From NCBI GenBank assembly GCA_018881555.1, contig JACAXG010000014.1, forward strand, positions 5,288,697 to 5,352,696: a DNA stretch of 64,000 nucleotides, in the 5' to 3' direction. The position numbers and the translations under genes are program-made. Source of the stretch: Amblyornis subalaris (taxonomy: Eukaryota > Chordata > Aves > Passeriformes > Ptilonorhynchidae). Every line of letters starts with the position of its first letter. Position 1 is the first letter of the stretch. Of the stretch, positions 24,491 through 36,600 are shown piece after piece. The notes under the pieces are model-generated. The model worked only from the letters and a program-made list of their open reading frames with translations. It was not told the origin of the DNA and made no database searches.

Positions 24491-25398
24491 AAACAGTTCT
24501 CCCACAGAAAAAGACAAAGTGATCCCACAGTGTTATGTGAGCTCCTCACTGTCCCCTTCTTCTCTGGACTCCTTCCAAATAGATTTGGCATTGAAGTGGC
24601 ATCCACAAAACAATTGGTTTTCTATAATTTGGGCCCATATGAGCTGGGAAAACAGTTGCCCAAGAAGCAGTCTAGGAGTGCCTGGTTTATGGGATGCCAA
24701 AAAATCCTCAAGGAGGAGCTTTTATAAATGGCGAGCTGTGAAAAAAGTTTCAGCTACAGCTGATGTTATCTCGGATGACATCGGTCATTCACAGGAAGAT
24801 CACTAAGGGCCCAAGCTTCATTAGTTATTACAATCACAGAATTACTTGACACAGAATATTATAATCCCTCCCTGTTGTCCCACAGCCATCTCTAAAGACT
24901 TTTTTGAACATCACTTTTGCAATTATGTTCTTCCCACTAAGTGTCAGTGGTGTCAGCCAGGTTACAGTTGTGTTCACGGAGAGGCAATTCCAGTGGTGTT
25001 TCTTCATTTCTCAGGCATCTCATGGGGAGATTGTCTTTCCACATTCCAGTGTCTTGGATATATTCTGTTCTCAAGATCTCATTTAGACCAAAACTAATGC
25101 TCCTGTTGCTCTTTGGTTTTGTTTTTTTTTTAAATAATTTTTTTATTTTCCCATTTGCCATGTTTTTAGAGAAGCTTCTGGCTCCAGNGAACCCCCTAAC
25201 CTTCCCCTGAGTACCTGTCCTTGCAGGTCTCCCTGTCTGCTGTGCTGCTGCTCTCTGGGAGTCCAGGTGTTTTTAGGCTGTGCTGGTGCTGTGCATGTTT
25301 TTTTTATATATTTCCACCCCTTCTATAGTGAGGATGTGAAAAGTTTATTGGCCCCTTCTCAGGAGCCATGGTAATAAGTAAAATATTTTGACCTTGCT

Positions 25399-25400
<2 letters not shown>
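24491..25400. other. Unique DNA, no gene seen
   Basis: Frames at 24,519-24,806, 24,846-25,097 and 24,941-25,210 are short and shifted against each other with no domain. A T-rich patch lies near 25,117-25,150. No repeat family is recognised. Confidence 0.45.

Positions 25401-25428
<28 letters not shown>
25401..25428. repeat. Poly-T tract, T28
   Basis: Twenty-eight consecutive T, the longest homopolymer in the window, and likely length-variable. I see no CR1 or other retroelement next to it that would explain it as a tail. Confidence 0.95.
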
Positions 25429-25436
<8 letters not shown>

Positions 25437-26795
25437 TGCTACAGGTCTTATTTAAGTTGAAATTAGGAGGTTTTGGGAGCTTTAGGGGTCCTTTTTGGAA
25501 AGCATCATGTAAATTCCTTTAGAGTTAAATTCAGTGGGAGTCATGCTGGGCTGGCACAGAAACCAGGACAAGTATAACTGTGTTAGTACAGCTCTGTCTG
25601 GGTTAAGTAGCTTTGCTGAACAGCAGGGCAGAGGAGGCTGATCAGAGGACTGTGCTAATTCAGTTAAATCCTTTTCCATTTTGGAAATGTCACATTTAGA
25701 GCTCGTGTATTTCTGTGTAGTGCTGTATTTTGTCATGCAAACATACCCTGATAAATCTTTCAATTCCAAGGTCAGTGACCCATTCACGGATGAAGCCCCT
25801 TTTTTTTTTTTCCCCAGCTAAAGCATGCAGATAGCATTGTACAGAATAAAATACAAAGTGATGGACCCAGGCCCAAGGGCACTACTTTTAGCTGATGTCT
25901 ATTATGTATGTATATGTGTGAAGGTACCTATAATGCAATGACAGGCTTTTAGAGGCTTCTAATCTACATTTTTCTTACCCCAGAAATATATGAATAGGAG
26001 CCTGGCTTCATTTTCTGAATCCAAAAAGCACATATCTTTATCCTGTGCTTTTAAGCATACTTTCATTTGTGCTCATTTGCAGTCTGTTACAATTTTTTGA
26101 GGGTTGTATGCATACATTTCAGAGCAGAATGGTGGCTTTTATTTTTGCCTGGGCTATTTTCTCCTCCATATTCCAGAACAACTGCCCATGTAGCAGGAGG
26201 GCACAGATATCTCCATGGATCTAGATAATCTATGGTTATCAGAGCTGTTCAAAATGTTCTCAATTATTTTTTTTCTTTTTCTATATTGTCTCTTGTATAA
26301 TCCTTTTTCGTACACTTGGGATAGTTTTGAAGCCTTTGTATTTCACCTTCAATATGAGAGATCTTCCACTGAATACTCTGTTCATTTTGAGGGAGGAATG
26401 GTTCTTTTACAGCTTCTGTTCAAATCCCAAATGCAGGTGTATGATCATGGCAAGGATTTGTGCTTGGTTCTCTGCATGTGTGTTTTTAATGTTTTAACAG
26501 CTGAAAATCAGNCTGCTTTCAATTTTCACTTTCTGAATCCCACATAAGCAAAGGGATTTATTTTTCTTGATTGCTTAATTAAGTAGGATGTTCACTGTGG
26601 AAAGCCAAATATTCCAAATTCTTAATAGCTTAGAAAGCTTTTAGAAAACTTGTGATTTGATGTGAGTAGTCAAACAGAGGAAACTTACTTTCTTTAACTA
26701 AATTCAATTTGGAAGGCCTTTAAATACTAATTAACTAAATTAATTGATATTGGTTTCACTGAAGCAGATGATGGTAACAGTTGTGTGTCTTGCAG
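25429..26795. other. Unique DNA, no gene seen
   Basis: No recognised gene or repeat. The frames at 25,482-25,787 (minus) and 26,215-26,547 (plus) have no known motif. AT-rich words such as TTAATTAAG occur near 26,575 and 26,740. Confidence 0.45.
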
Positions 26796-27005
26796 TCCTG
26801 CCACTCTTATTCCTGCAATACCAGATCCCGTGGGATTTTACAACAATAGAGATAATAAAATCAAAACAAGTCTTCCAAACTATTTACTTACTTTACAGCA
26901 TGTCACGGCCGAGCTTGCACAAACTACAGAAAAGTTGTCTGCTTTTGTTTCCACCAACCTCAGCAGCACAGATGTAACTTTGGAAACGATTCTGGGGGNG
27001 GTTTG
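26796..27005 (+). other. Candidate internal exon, 210 bases, unproven
   Basis: The segment is preceded by TGTGTGTCTTGCAG and followed by the strong donor-like GTAAGG at 27,006. Its length of 210 is a multiple of three, and it is fully open in the frame that places the first base at the end of a codon and the last two at the start of the next. The peptide begins PATLIPAIPDPVGFYNNRD and continues with a Ser/Thr/Leu-rich part (residues about 28-65, including HVTAELAQTTEKLSAF), which looks more protein-like than other frames here. Against it: the acceptor has a weak pyrimidine tract, a second frame (26,744-26,977) is also open, I recognise no family, and no partner exon was found. It is a hypothesis only. 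Confidence 0.2.
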
Positions 27006-27534
27006 GTAAGGACACAGCAGCTATTACTGACTGAGCAGTGCTTCTGCAGAAGTGATTCTTGAAGGTGCATTTGGAAGATTAAATTTTAAAAAAATAAATT
27101 GTACTGGAACAATTCTGCAGACACGGAGAGACAGATTTAATGATGAATACAGAAGATAATGCTTTGAGAGTGTTAAAGGGAGGAAAGTATTGAATGATCA
27201 CTTTGAGAAGTAAGATCTGTTCAGTGCAGTCCTTGGGGCTGGTGCAGGGATGCACCTCCCTTAGGAAGGTGCTTGAGTTTGAATTAAAGCTGACTGAAGC
27301 CACTACTCTTCAACATATCTACACATACCTGCACACACACATTTAAATATAAAACCCAGCAAACAATCTATGAACAGTCAGAGAACTAAAGCAATACAAT
27401 TTCCTTCTATGTCTCTTCTTTTTAGCTCAATTTTATCCATGTGCTTTTAAAAGTATCTGTTTCTTTTCTTATAACATCTGTATTTCCTGGGGGTTTTGAA
27501 GTGCTTTTGTTATTAGCTGCCTAAATTCCTTTCT
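27006..27534. other. Unique DNA, nothing recognised
   Basis: No gene or repeat. A minus-strand frame at 27,079-27,303 has no motif. Confidence 0.45.
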
Positions 27535-27650
27535 TCTTTCTTTCCCTTCCTTTTCTTCTTACTTTTATTCTTTCAATCTTTCTTCCTATTATTTAGTCGA
27601 CTCTGCTTTTTTTCTCNATTGTCTCCCCCCTCATACTCTGCTTTTTGAGC
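27535..27650. repeat. Polypyrimidine low-complexity tract
   Basis: About 115 bases in which the + strand is very largely C and T, made of TTTC, CTTC and TTCC words with few interruptions. Such tracts arise by slippage and can adopt triplex forms in vitro. No mirror symmetry long enough to stress was found. Confidence 0.75.
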
Positions 27651-28879
27651 TGTTGGCTACAAATACAAGATTCAAAGGGCAAATCTATTAAAAGAAATGG
27701 CAGTACCTTTATGGCTCTCTCAGAAAANAAGAAAGAGATGTTTCCCCTCCTCCCACTCCAGTGATTTCACCTGGGAAGCTGACAGTTCATTCGCACAAAA
27801 ATACTTTCTACTTCCCCTGACTGAAGGAGCTCGCGGTGTCAAAAAAATTTTAGGATGTTCCCCACTCAACATGAGAATTGCAGAAGCCCTTAATTCCTTC
27901 AAAAGAAGGTCCATTAAATAAGCAAACAGACAAATAAACGCCTTTGGTTAGGAAGATTGCCTTTTCTGCTTGCTGTTCTTGTAGTTTGGCTTCATGTAGA
28001 GGACAGGAGCCTAGAGTAAATTTCCAGCTGGGGAAAGACTTGCCGTTAGTTTTTCCAAGGTGCCNCCAGCAAAGACATCTACCTTGCAGAAATAATTTTC
28101 TTCTGCTGTGTTTTCCCTGTATTTACTGGTGGCCAGTGCTAAAGCCTTGGGCAACCTTTAGGTTTTTGGTTTTTTTTTACTTTTTGAATACCTCCCACAG
28201 CTTCAGTTTGTTTTGTTGTACCTCTTGGGCCTTTGATGATTTGTGCATTGCCACTGCAGCTGGGAANTTGCAGAAACTCAGAAGTGATGCCTGCTTTTAC
28301 CTGTGGGGTGGTTTGAAAAGATTGCCAATTAAAAATAACCTCAGTAAAATGTATTTGATTTCACAGTTCAGTTTCAAAAAATTAGCATGATCTTACAGGT
28401 GGAGGAGAAAAAGAATTAATTATAGGGGCTTTCTCCACTGCAAACTCTGACCTTGTAGCATGTCCCCATAAATTGGCCATGCTATAAATTACTCATATTG
28501 TAAATTTGATAATCTTGCCAACACTGAAGTTTCAGTCCCAGCCTGGCTTTGTGCTTTTGCTGTTGTCTCTAAAACCCCTCAGCACTGTCATTTTTGCATA
28601 CCTGCTCTGCTCTACTTCCTTGTCATGTGCCTACAGATCTGTACANCCACGACACCATGAATACACTTTGAGTTGCTTTTGCCAGAGCTGCATCCCAAGA
28701 ATTTTCCTCGGGCANGGGCAGTATTTACCCTAGGTGCTGTTTCTAGCCTTTTTGCTGCAAAAATGGGTTTTAATTTTGAACACAGCTTTCTACCTCAGGT
28801 CTGTACAGTAGAGCACTGAAGGCAGCCCCAAACTGAATGTTTCATGAGCCTCAGCCTCTGCACTGGTACTGACAGTGCA
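27651..28879. other. Unique DNA, no gene seen
   Basis: A 148-codon frame at 27,944-28,390 is open but carries two n characters, is rich in Cys, Phe and Leu from T-rich DNA and shows no domain. I regard it as chance. No repeat family is visible. Confidence 0.45.
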
Positions 28880-29470
28880 TTTTGCAATAAGGTTCTGCAG
28901 CTCATTAAGTGCCAGTCTGGCTGCTCACTATTTCAAAGCAATCACTTTTTAGAATTGGTAAATCTTCATGCAGAAAGAGGAAAAAATAGTCAACATGCCG
29001 GTAATTGTTGTTTCTCGCTGCAGAAGGGGGTTTACAAATAGCGCAACAACGTTGAAGGTAAAATTATTTTTAGATGCTCTGCTGTGAGTTCCAGCAAGCT
29101 CTGGCCTAAAATCTATCAACTGGAAGGTCATGCAATGCTTTATGAATGTAATGGAGCTTCAGTTGTAAAAATCTGCTGCAGGAATCGGAGACAGAGATGG
29201 AGGATTCATGGAAGAGCTGTAGTAAAAATGCAATCCAGCCTGCAGCTATTATTCTTAAAGAGGGAGACATAACCCAGCCCTGACATCCAGGCTATTACAC
29301 CTAGCAAAACTAGTTTATTTTTGAGGCAGTTTATTAATTAAGTCAGAAATAACTGAGGGGGAAAAATGAAGATATTTTCTGCAGGAAATTAAAGTAGCAA
29401 CATAAACAAGTTTTGAACACTCTATTTATTTCCAATTAATGAAATTTAATTTGAAAGATAGAATGAGCTT
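28880..29470. promoter_or_regulatory. Candidate conserved non-coding element
   Basis: A long complex, non-repetitive block. It holds GCCGGTAATTGTTGTTTCTC (homeodomain/SOX-like), GTTTATTAATTAAGTCAG near 29,328, and a dense AT part CTATTTATTTCCAATTAATG near 29,421. A splice-like CTCGCTGCAG precedes a 34-base candidate micro-exon at 29,024-29,057. No frame is convincingly coding. Confidence 0.35.
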
Positions 29471-29929
29471 CCAATCCATGATCCTTATAGCTCAGTATGT
29501 TTTCTGGAAAGAGAATTCATTTTAATTAGTCATAAAAAGTATTTAAAATCTTCCAGTGTCAACCCCCCCCGTATATTTGGGACTCTATTCAGAAATAAAG
29601 GATGGTATTTCTTTTTTAAAAGACTATGCTGAATATTTTTAGTGACATTAACGATGAAAACATTCCTAAATCTTATATCCCTAGCTTTTTAACATCCTCC
29701 TAATATCTACAGCAGTTGTAAAACTACTCCTATGGTTGTTGCATCATGGAAGTGTTAGATTTAAATCTTTCCACCAACTTTTGCAGATCCCTTCCAGTCT
29801 TTCTNTCACTTTCTGACACAAGGAGGTTCCTGAATACAATAATCTAAGATAATCCTGTAGGGAAAAGTGATATTAATTAACTGGTTGCATCTGCCCATTA
29901 CACAGTTAAGTCCCTGACTAACGGGAGGC
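29471..29929. other. AT-rich unique DNA, nothing recognised
   Basis: A C8 run lies in the CAACCCCCCCCG patch near 29,564. Otherwise there is no repeat, gene or clear motif cluster. Confidence 0.45.
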
Positions 29930-30380
29930 ACTTGATTTAAAACCCCACAGATGTTGTCAGCCACCAGGGGANATGGAAGGGTTTCTCAGCCTGCGCCTGC
30001 AGTCCCCGGAGCTCAGATTTACCTTATTTTTCGCATTAGCCTTCATTGACACGAAAAGCAAACCTCCCAAAAATCACTTCCAAGCTCCAGCCTTCCATAT
30101 GGCACAACATGGCATTCCCAACTGCGCCACGGGAGAGCTCCAATGGGTCCTGACGCTCAACATCCCAATTAAGTGCCACAGTGAAAGCAGCAATTCTGGC
30201 TTGTTTAATAACAGACTTCACCCAAGCAAGGCTTGGCTCCAAAGGATCTTTTAATAAACGTGAAGTAAAGCTTGAAAGGAGGAAAAAACTAATCAGAACT
30301 ATAGTTACTGTGTCACAGATGGTTAAAGTGGAGAATTGTTGGCTTAAAAATGAAGCTTTTAGTAATTGAAGAGAGTGTCT
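29930..30380. promoter_or_regulatory. Candidate conserved non-coding element
   Basis: Moderate-GC complex sequence in AT-rich surroundings, with CpGs at CTGCGCCTGC, CCCCGGAGC, TTTTCGCATTAG and TGCGCCACGG and an AT-rich second half (TTTAATAAACGTG). Frames are open on both strands (29,973-30,254 plus, 93 codons; 30,036-30,413 minus, 125 codons). That reduces belief in either, and neither has a known motif. I favour a regulatory element. Confidence 0.3.
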
Positions 30381-31584
30381 CCAGAGAGACCCAGTGGTGT
30401 TACACACACACACATAAACACGTCATGAACCAGCACTGATATTTGCACACTTGTCTAATTTTCATGCCTTGTTTCTTTTTANAAACTGTACTTAAAACGA
30501 CAACAATAACAAAAAAATTAGTTTTTATTTATAGCTCATTATCCTGTCCTGCATCTCAAAACTCTTCAGATGTGGTGAGATTTCATTANATGGCAGAGGG
30601 TGGTGGCAAACAAGCTGAAAGCAAAAACTTTCTGTGAAAAATCAAGCACAGTTTTATCCTGAAATTAAAATTCTTGCTATCATCTCACAGCTAAGACCTA
30701 CTTATTCTTCTGAATAGACAAGTCCACTGTGCACAGTAGTTCCCCTCTTAAAATCTGCATTTGCAATTAACTGCAGAATTGACATAAGGTGGTAGCAGGA
30801 CTAATTTTTTTTTTTTTACTAAAGTACTTTTTGATAGTGATTTTTTGTATGCACACACACGTTCCTAAGAGATAGCTCTGCTCTTCTTTCCATGAGATCA
30901 TTCTTTAATTACTTTACATAGCTGAATAACAGATGCATAGCAACAATAGATCAAGAAAAGGCATTAAAGATATTCTCTGTAAAATAGTTCCTTTCTAATG
31001 GGTGGTACTGGGGAGCTCACGGAATGTGGCAGAAATAAGACTGCATAATTTACAAGCCAGAACACCATCCAGGAGATCTGTGTCTGTGCAATGTGGCAAG
31101 ATGTGCCAACCTATAATAGAAGCCATCATTTCTTTCTGACCTCAGCTGTGTGTACATAATATTTGCCACAACATACATTTATATTTCTAGGGGGACACTC
31201 ATTGGTTTCTGCCTTCATTAGACAGAGCTGAGGAATTCCAGGGCAAACCAGCAACACAGATAGGAAAGGCAGAAAGAAATTTGTAGCAGCAACATGGTGA
31301 TTATTGAAAGAATGTCTCAGTGTGGGAAAACACATTTTTATTTTCTCAGTATAATGCTGATTTCAGGAGTGCACTTGCTGGCGACATGAAAAAATGGTAC
31401 TTTCTTTTTCACCCCTGTTCATCTAAACAGCTGAATTCCATATTAACTGAGCTCCATAACATTCTTGTGGAAGGTATTGATAGAATTTCCTTATGCTTAC
31501 AGTGAAGCACCATGGCTCAAAGCTAAATGATAAAAATTCCGTGCAGACTATAGGTATGAGGAGCACATAAAGATTTAAATGATC
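30381..31584. other. Unique DNA, no gene seen
   Basis: A short AC run at 30,402-30,414 and a T13 run at 30,805-30,817. No gene or repeat family is seen. Frames at 31,126-31,335 (minus) and 31,320-31,505 (plus) are short and motif-free. Confidence 0.45.
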
Positions 31585-31790
31585 TCTGTGCAGTTCTTTG
31601 CCATAGAATCAGGTTGAACTGTTAGAGACCAAAAGTCACCCTAGCAAAAGGGGTGGAAAAGATCCTGGAAAAGGGGTGTTTGATCACTACAGCTGTAGCA
31701 GGTATATGGTTAGAGGGGAGAGATAAAAGGGTGGGCTGGGATCAGTTAAGAAGAGCACCTCCAGCTCTGTCCGTCCAAGGGCACTTGCTG
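31585..31790 (+). other. Unassigned segment with TATA-like word and direct repeat
   Basis: An AAAAGGGGTG word occurs twice, at 31,646 and 31,669 (23-base period). About 45 bases after the second copy is ATAAAAGG at 31,723-31,730, a TATA-like word, followed by CACCTCCAGCTCTGTCCGTC. The layout resembles the core promoter part of an LTR or a small promoter, but I found no terminal repeats or internal viral sequence. It may simply be unique DNA. Confidence 0.25.
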
Positions 31791-33261
31791 GTGTTAAAAA
31801 TTACTTGAACATTATCCGTTAAATGCATCTCCCAAGAAAATGTAAATCTGGTGTGGGAGCNTTGTGTGAGACAAGGCTGCTTTGCTGATTTTTTTGTGAG
31901 CTTGGGCTACGTGCGTTAAACAGTCACAGGATTACATTTAATTAAGCTTAAATTGGGACCTGTAGTAGTTTCATCTTTAGGAGCAAATTAGTAGTGTTTG
32001 CCCTTGTGCTACAATATAGAATGGTAGATCCTTTCTGCTCGAGTGTTTTATAGTTTGGATTGTAATAAAATATCTTACAGGCAGTAATTGGTGGGTAAAC
32101 TGGGGAAGGTCACACGATTTATGGGATAACTATAACTTCTGAAAATGGGAAAAACCTCCATCAAACTGCATGCAGGCAACCTAGTTTACCAATATGAAAT
32201 GCTAATATAAATGCTTATGCTTAAGGCAATTTACAGTCCCAGCTGTTCTGAAGTGGACTCGAGCAGCTGTGGTCAGCACAAGGGGAAATCCTCACCATTC
32301 CTCATGAGTTAAATCAGGTGCTCTGATATTGGGTTGTGGTCTGGGAAGGGTTAGTTTTCCACTTTCTGAGTTTCTGCCATTGTAATTGCAGGTTGGCTGT
32401 TCTGCCTGGCATAAAATGTAAAAATTTAAAAGAGATTTTATAATGTTTCGGCTCTTTGATTGGATTCTTTATGTCCTCTGTTGTACTAGAATATGTTTTT
32501 CACTTCTGTATTTCAGTGTTAAAAAGACCAGGATGGTACATGACAAAAACAAACACTGTTCAGTTGCCTCATCCTTTCCTGTTCTGAAATTAGCTGCATT
32601 GACTTAAGAAAGACAGAGTGTTGCTTTTTAAAAACTTCTTTATTTTAAAGAAGTGTTCAAAGGCTGACCTTTTACGAATATCTACACTTAAAAGGACTTT
32701 TCTATTTTAAAGCTTTTGTGTGATGGGGTTATAATGGAAATATTGACATAACAGCGGTAATAAAAATGACATCAAAATGCTAATACTGATGGGCATGCAG
32801 AAATGCTGTCCTTGTGCCTCACTGGTTAAAATTACTTCCTCAGTATGCCAGGGTCCTGGCACAGAGCTACCCCTGCTAATTGTTGTGACGGTACCACCAG
32901 CCAAAGGACTTCCACCAACAAGCTATGGATGTGCCCCTTTCTCCCCCAGTAGTGCTCCTTTATTACAGTGTTTTAGGAGGGAGAGAAAATATCTCTCAAC
33001 ATAGGAATTAACATTATAAATATTGTATACAAAAAACTGTAAGTCTGGGTTTGCAATGGCAGCAAGTAGATATGAAGCCCTTGCATTAAATTTGGGGTAA
33101 GAAAGAGCAAAGGAAGAAAAATAAGATATAGACGGAGCTTTCCCAGGACAATCATGCTGGCTGTCAGTTAGATAAATTGTTTTTACAGTATGTTTTTACT
33201 GGCTTCTTTAAACTTTAGCACCTATTTTCTGCTTAAATCTACTTCTACTTACAAGAGCAAT
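31791..33261. other. Unique DNA, no gene seen
   Basis: No repeat family or gene. The frames at 32,707-32,904 (minus) and 32,777-33,004 (plus) overlap on opposite strands. Confidence 0.45.
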
Positions 33262-33667
33262 GAAGTTGGTGAAGAGTCTGGAGCACAAATCTGATCAGGA
33301 GCAGCTGAGGGAGCTGGTTGGGCTCAGCCTGGAGAAAAGGGGGCTCAGAGGGGACTTTCTCACTTTCTACATCTTCCAGAAAGGAGGTTGTCACCAAGTG
33401 GGATTGGGCTCTGCTCCCAAGTAACAAGTAACAGGACAGGAGGAAACGGCCTCCAGCTGCACCAGGNGAGGTTTAGATGGGCTATCAGGAAAAATTTCTT
33501 CACCAAAAATATTGTTAAGCACTGGAACAGGCTTCCCAAAGAAGTGGTGGAGTCACTAGCCCTGGAGGTATTTAAAAGATGTGCAATCTGGCACCTGGGG
33601 ATGTGGTTTAGTGGTGGCACTCAATGGTCTTAAATACCTTTTCCCACCTAAATAATTCTATGATTCG
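33262..33667 (+). mobile_element. CR1 LINE 3' portion, longest sense copy
   Basis: Sense CR1 of about 400 bases: GAAGTTGGTGAAGAGTCTGG, GGAGCAGCTGAGGGAGCTGG, GGTTTAGATGGGCTATCAGG, AAATTTCTTCACCAAAAAT, CTGGAGGTATTTAAAAGATG and the terminal AATTCTATGATTCG. Near the 3' end, between GTGGTTTAGTGGTGGCACT and GTCTTAAATACC, the usual stretch (normally containing GGTTAATGGTTGGACT) is missing, so it has an internal deletion of a few tens of bases. Open frames here (33,388-33,633 plus; 33,360-33,620 minus) belong to the element or its antisense and are not host genes. Confidence 0.94.
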
Positions 33668-36600
33668 ANGTGTCTTTGGGCTATCCAGAAATTTTCCCCT
33701 GTTGACTTGAGGTTTTTAATCCACATTCTCTCTTGTTTTCACTGGTGTTTATATTATTTATGTTTCCTTTGCTCAGGAAAGGAATCAGACAACACTGCTT
33801 AATAGAGTAAATACGTTATCACACTGTAATACACTAGTAAATGTACAAGGTGTATCTCAGCACTATTATGGATGAGGAAGGCAGGATATGCAATAAAAAT
33901 TTTACAGCAGGGAAGTTGTGTTTACTGACCTGTACAAGCTCCAGGGATTTCATTCCACAAGTGTGGCAATAGATTTGTTTTGTGGTGCATGTACCACTCA
34001 AACCCAGAATCAATGTAAACTGAGTGGTGTGGCACCTTGCANGCCTTGGATTGAGCCATCCCGGGCAATCAGATTTACGTCCATGAAAGTTCTTGTTCTG
34101 TGGTGCAATGTCTGGAGGCAGTGTGAAATGCAGGGGACTGCCCAGTCCTCTGAANTGAGGTGATCTCTCGTGTTTCAGCCAACCCCACATGATGTTGGCA
34201 GCAAGAGCTCCGATTCCAAGTGCAGGAATTGGAGACTTGGGAGCCTCAAGGCACTGAGCNGTACAAGAGCCACTGGTGGATTTGCATATCCATCTCCATT
34301 ACCAGGGAGCCAAGGGCTAGATTCTGTCAGACACAGCAAGNTGTGAGTCATATTCCCACTAAATAGATTGCTCAAAGAGCAAGTAATCCTNGAGAACGGG
34401 TCCTATAATTCTCAATTACGCCATTAAATGTCCACAGTGGTCCACGACTGTAGCCTCACTCCATGGAATATCCAGTTCCAAAAAGAAATGGGAGGTGAGG
34501 GCTTTATACACTTGCAGTGAAGCAGAGTAGGATGTGATCTGTAGTCTCTGNGTGAATTCACTCAGTGTTCCAGCAAAACAGGCGGAGGTATTTTTGCCTG
34601 TCTGAGAGTGAGAAGCTTCACATGACCATCATCATCTCTCACAGGAAAGGCCAGGGAGCTGAGCTTGCTGCTGTGAAGGGTCCAAGGAAGCTACTTTTGC
34701 AAAGGGATTCCTGCACCCTCCCAGAAATCTTTACCGTGTTCNCCTCAACTCTTATTTAGCGCAGGCAAAGTTGATTTTCCAGGGCTATGCATTGCTTTGC
34801 TGCTCATTTTTCAGCTGTGCTAGAAAGCTCCTAATTTACCTAGANAACGTAATTATGTCTGGCAAAGGTCTTCACAACTGTCTACAACCACACTTGTCTC
34901 ATCATGAATTATATTACCCTGTCTTGCTGAGATTTGGGGTTTCTTTCTGGGGCAACCAGATCCTGTAGCTACCAGCCCTGGCAAAGATAAAATGCAGTAG
35001 AGGAGAGACTTGACTTTCCACTCCCTTGCTCCTTTTTTGTTGTACTGGCTCGCATTTATGGAATAGACACATCCAAGGAGGATGAGATTGATGACCTATA
35101 AAGCACTAAGATGTTGGCAAGATTTATAGGACAGTTTGTCAATTATATGAAGTTAAACAACATAACAAACTGAGCAGAGTTGAACGCAACACAGTCCCTG
35201 ACACAAAAAGGAAATTGTGTGAAAAAAATCTTGTGTCTTNCTCTCCCAGGACTCAAAATGTTCTTTACATCTGTTGTCTGCACGAGTTGTGGTGTGTGTT
35301 GCTGGCCTTCGCAGCCAAGAAGAGGCTCTGCCTCTGCTCCAAAGGCTGGATCCCTCCAGAAAACACTGACCCAGCTCTGGCACATGCAGCTCAGCCAGAA
35401 GGAAACCAGCCCTCAGCTCCTGTACAGATGACTCTGGGAATATCCAGTAACTTATCCCAGCACAATATCCACTGTGGCCAGTGTGCTGGAGATTCCAGCA
35501 GGTTTTTTTTGGTTTGAGCTTCCTTTTTTCCCTCCTCTGCCCAGCCTGCTTCACTCATATCAGCTGGGATGTTCAGGAGGCTGCTCTGNGGCAAATGACG
35601 CCTTCATTTTGAGTCTTCAACAATACTTTCTTTTCAAGGGCACCCATAGCCAATCTATAACATGGATGATATTTTGAGTTTGCTTTTGTGCAAAGTTGTG
35701 TACTCACTAGTCCATTAAATGAGAACAGTGATATCAGACAACTTTATGGCANGGTTCTGATTATTTTAAGTTGTTACAAGACAGTTAGAAAAATGTTTAT
35801 TAAAGACATTATTTGCTATAAAGATTTCATATGCTTGTTATCTTATGGAGCCTTTGTTGTATGGACACAGGACTAGAGAGGTTCTTCTCAAAGAGGGTGT
35901 GTTGCTTTTAAAACCCNAAACTTGAAAAAGATTTAATATCACATTTGTTCCAAAGTGGTGGGTTTTTATACTTTGAAAATTTTTGCTCTAAAGCGAGAAG
36001 AAAATGAAATGAGAGGTGATGTGGAAGGAATGGGAAAGAGAAAGAATGGGATCCACTTGGAGCATGGGGAGTGAGTCCCTATGGATTNATGTAAGCCAGA
36101 ACTTCTTACTGCTCTTTACCATATCCTGTGTGTTNAGGGAAATAAACCTTGACTTACAAGTTTCAACCCTCCTTTAAAAAAATTCTATCCTTTTCTACTT
36201 GTGATAAGTGCAGTACACATTCAGAACATGAGTCCTAAAAACTGTCTAGCTATTTAATAACCAACTTTTAGTGTTTCATCTTTGGTATTTTGTGGTGGCT
36301 ACGAAGAAACTAAGTATTGCCTATGTTAACTGCTAGGACAATTTTTTGTCTAAAATGTGTACTGCTTAAAATGTACGGAGGCTCACATGAGGAAGTATTG
36401 CAAGCCTTAGGATTCCCAAACAAATCTCATAAATATTAATTAAGATCTCTTTTTAAAATGGGCTGGCTTGAAGAGAGAGAGCATCTACCTGTATCTTCTC
36501 CTGGATGCAACAGCAGTAGTGACAAGTTTAACTCCACATGAGGGAAAAGCCAATTCCTTTCACTCAGGGTAGAATTCTTTTGATTTTATGGCTAATATTG

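Noticed and set aside
24830..24860. AATCACAGAATTAC resembling a CR1 antisense end
   Set aside because: Too short, and the following sequence does not continue as CR1.
27944..28390. 148-codon plus-strand open frame
   Set aside because: T-rich sequence gives a Phe/Leu/Cys-rich peptide with no recognisable domain, and it carries two undetermined bases.
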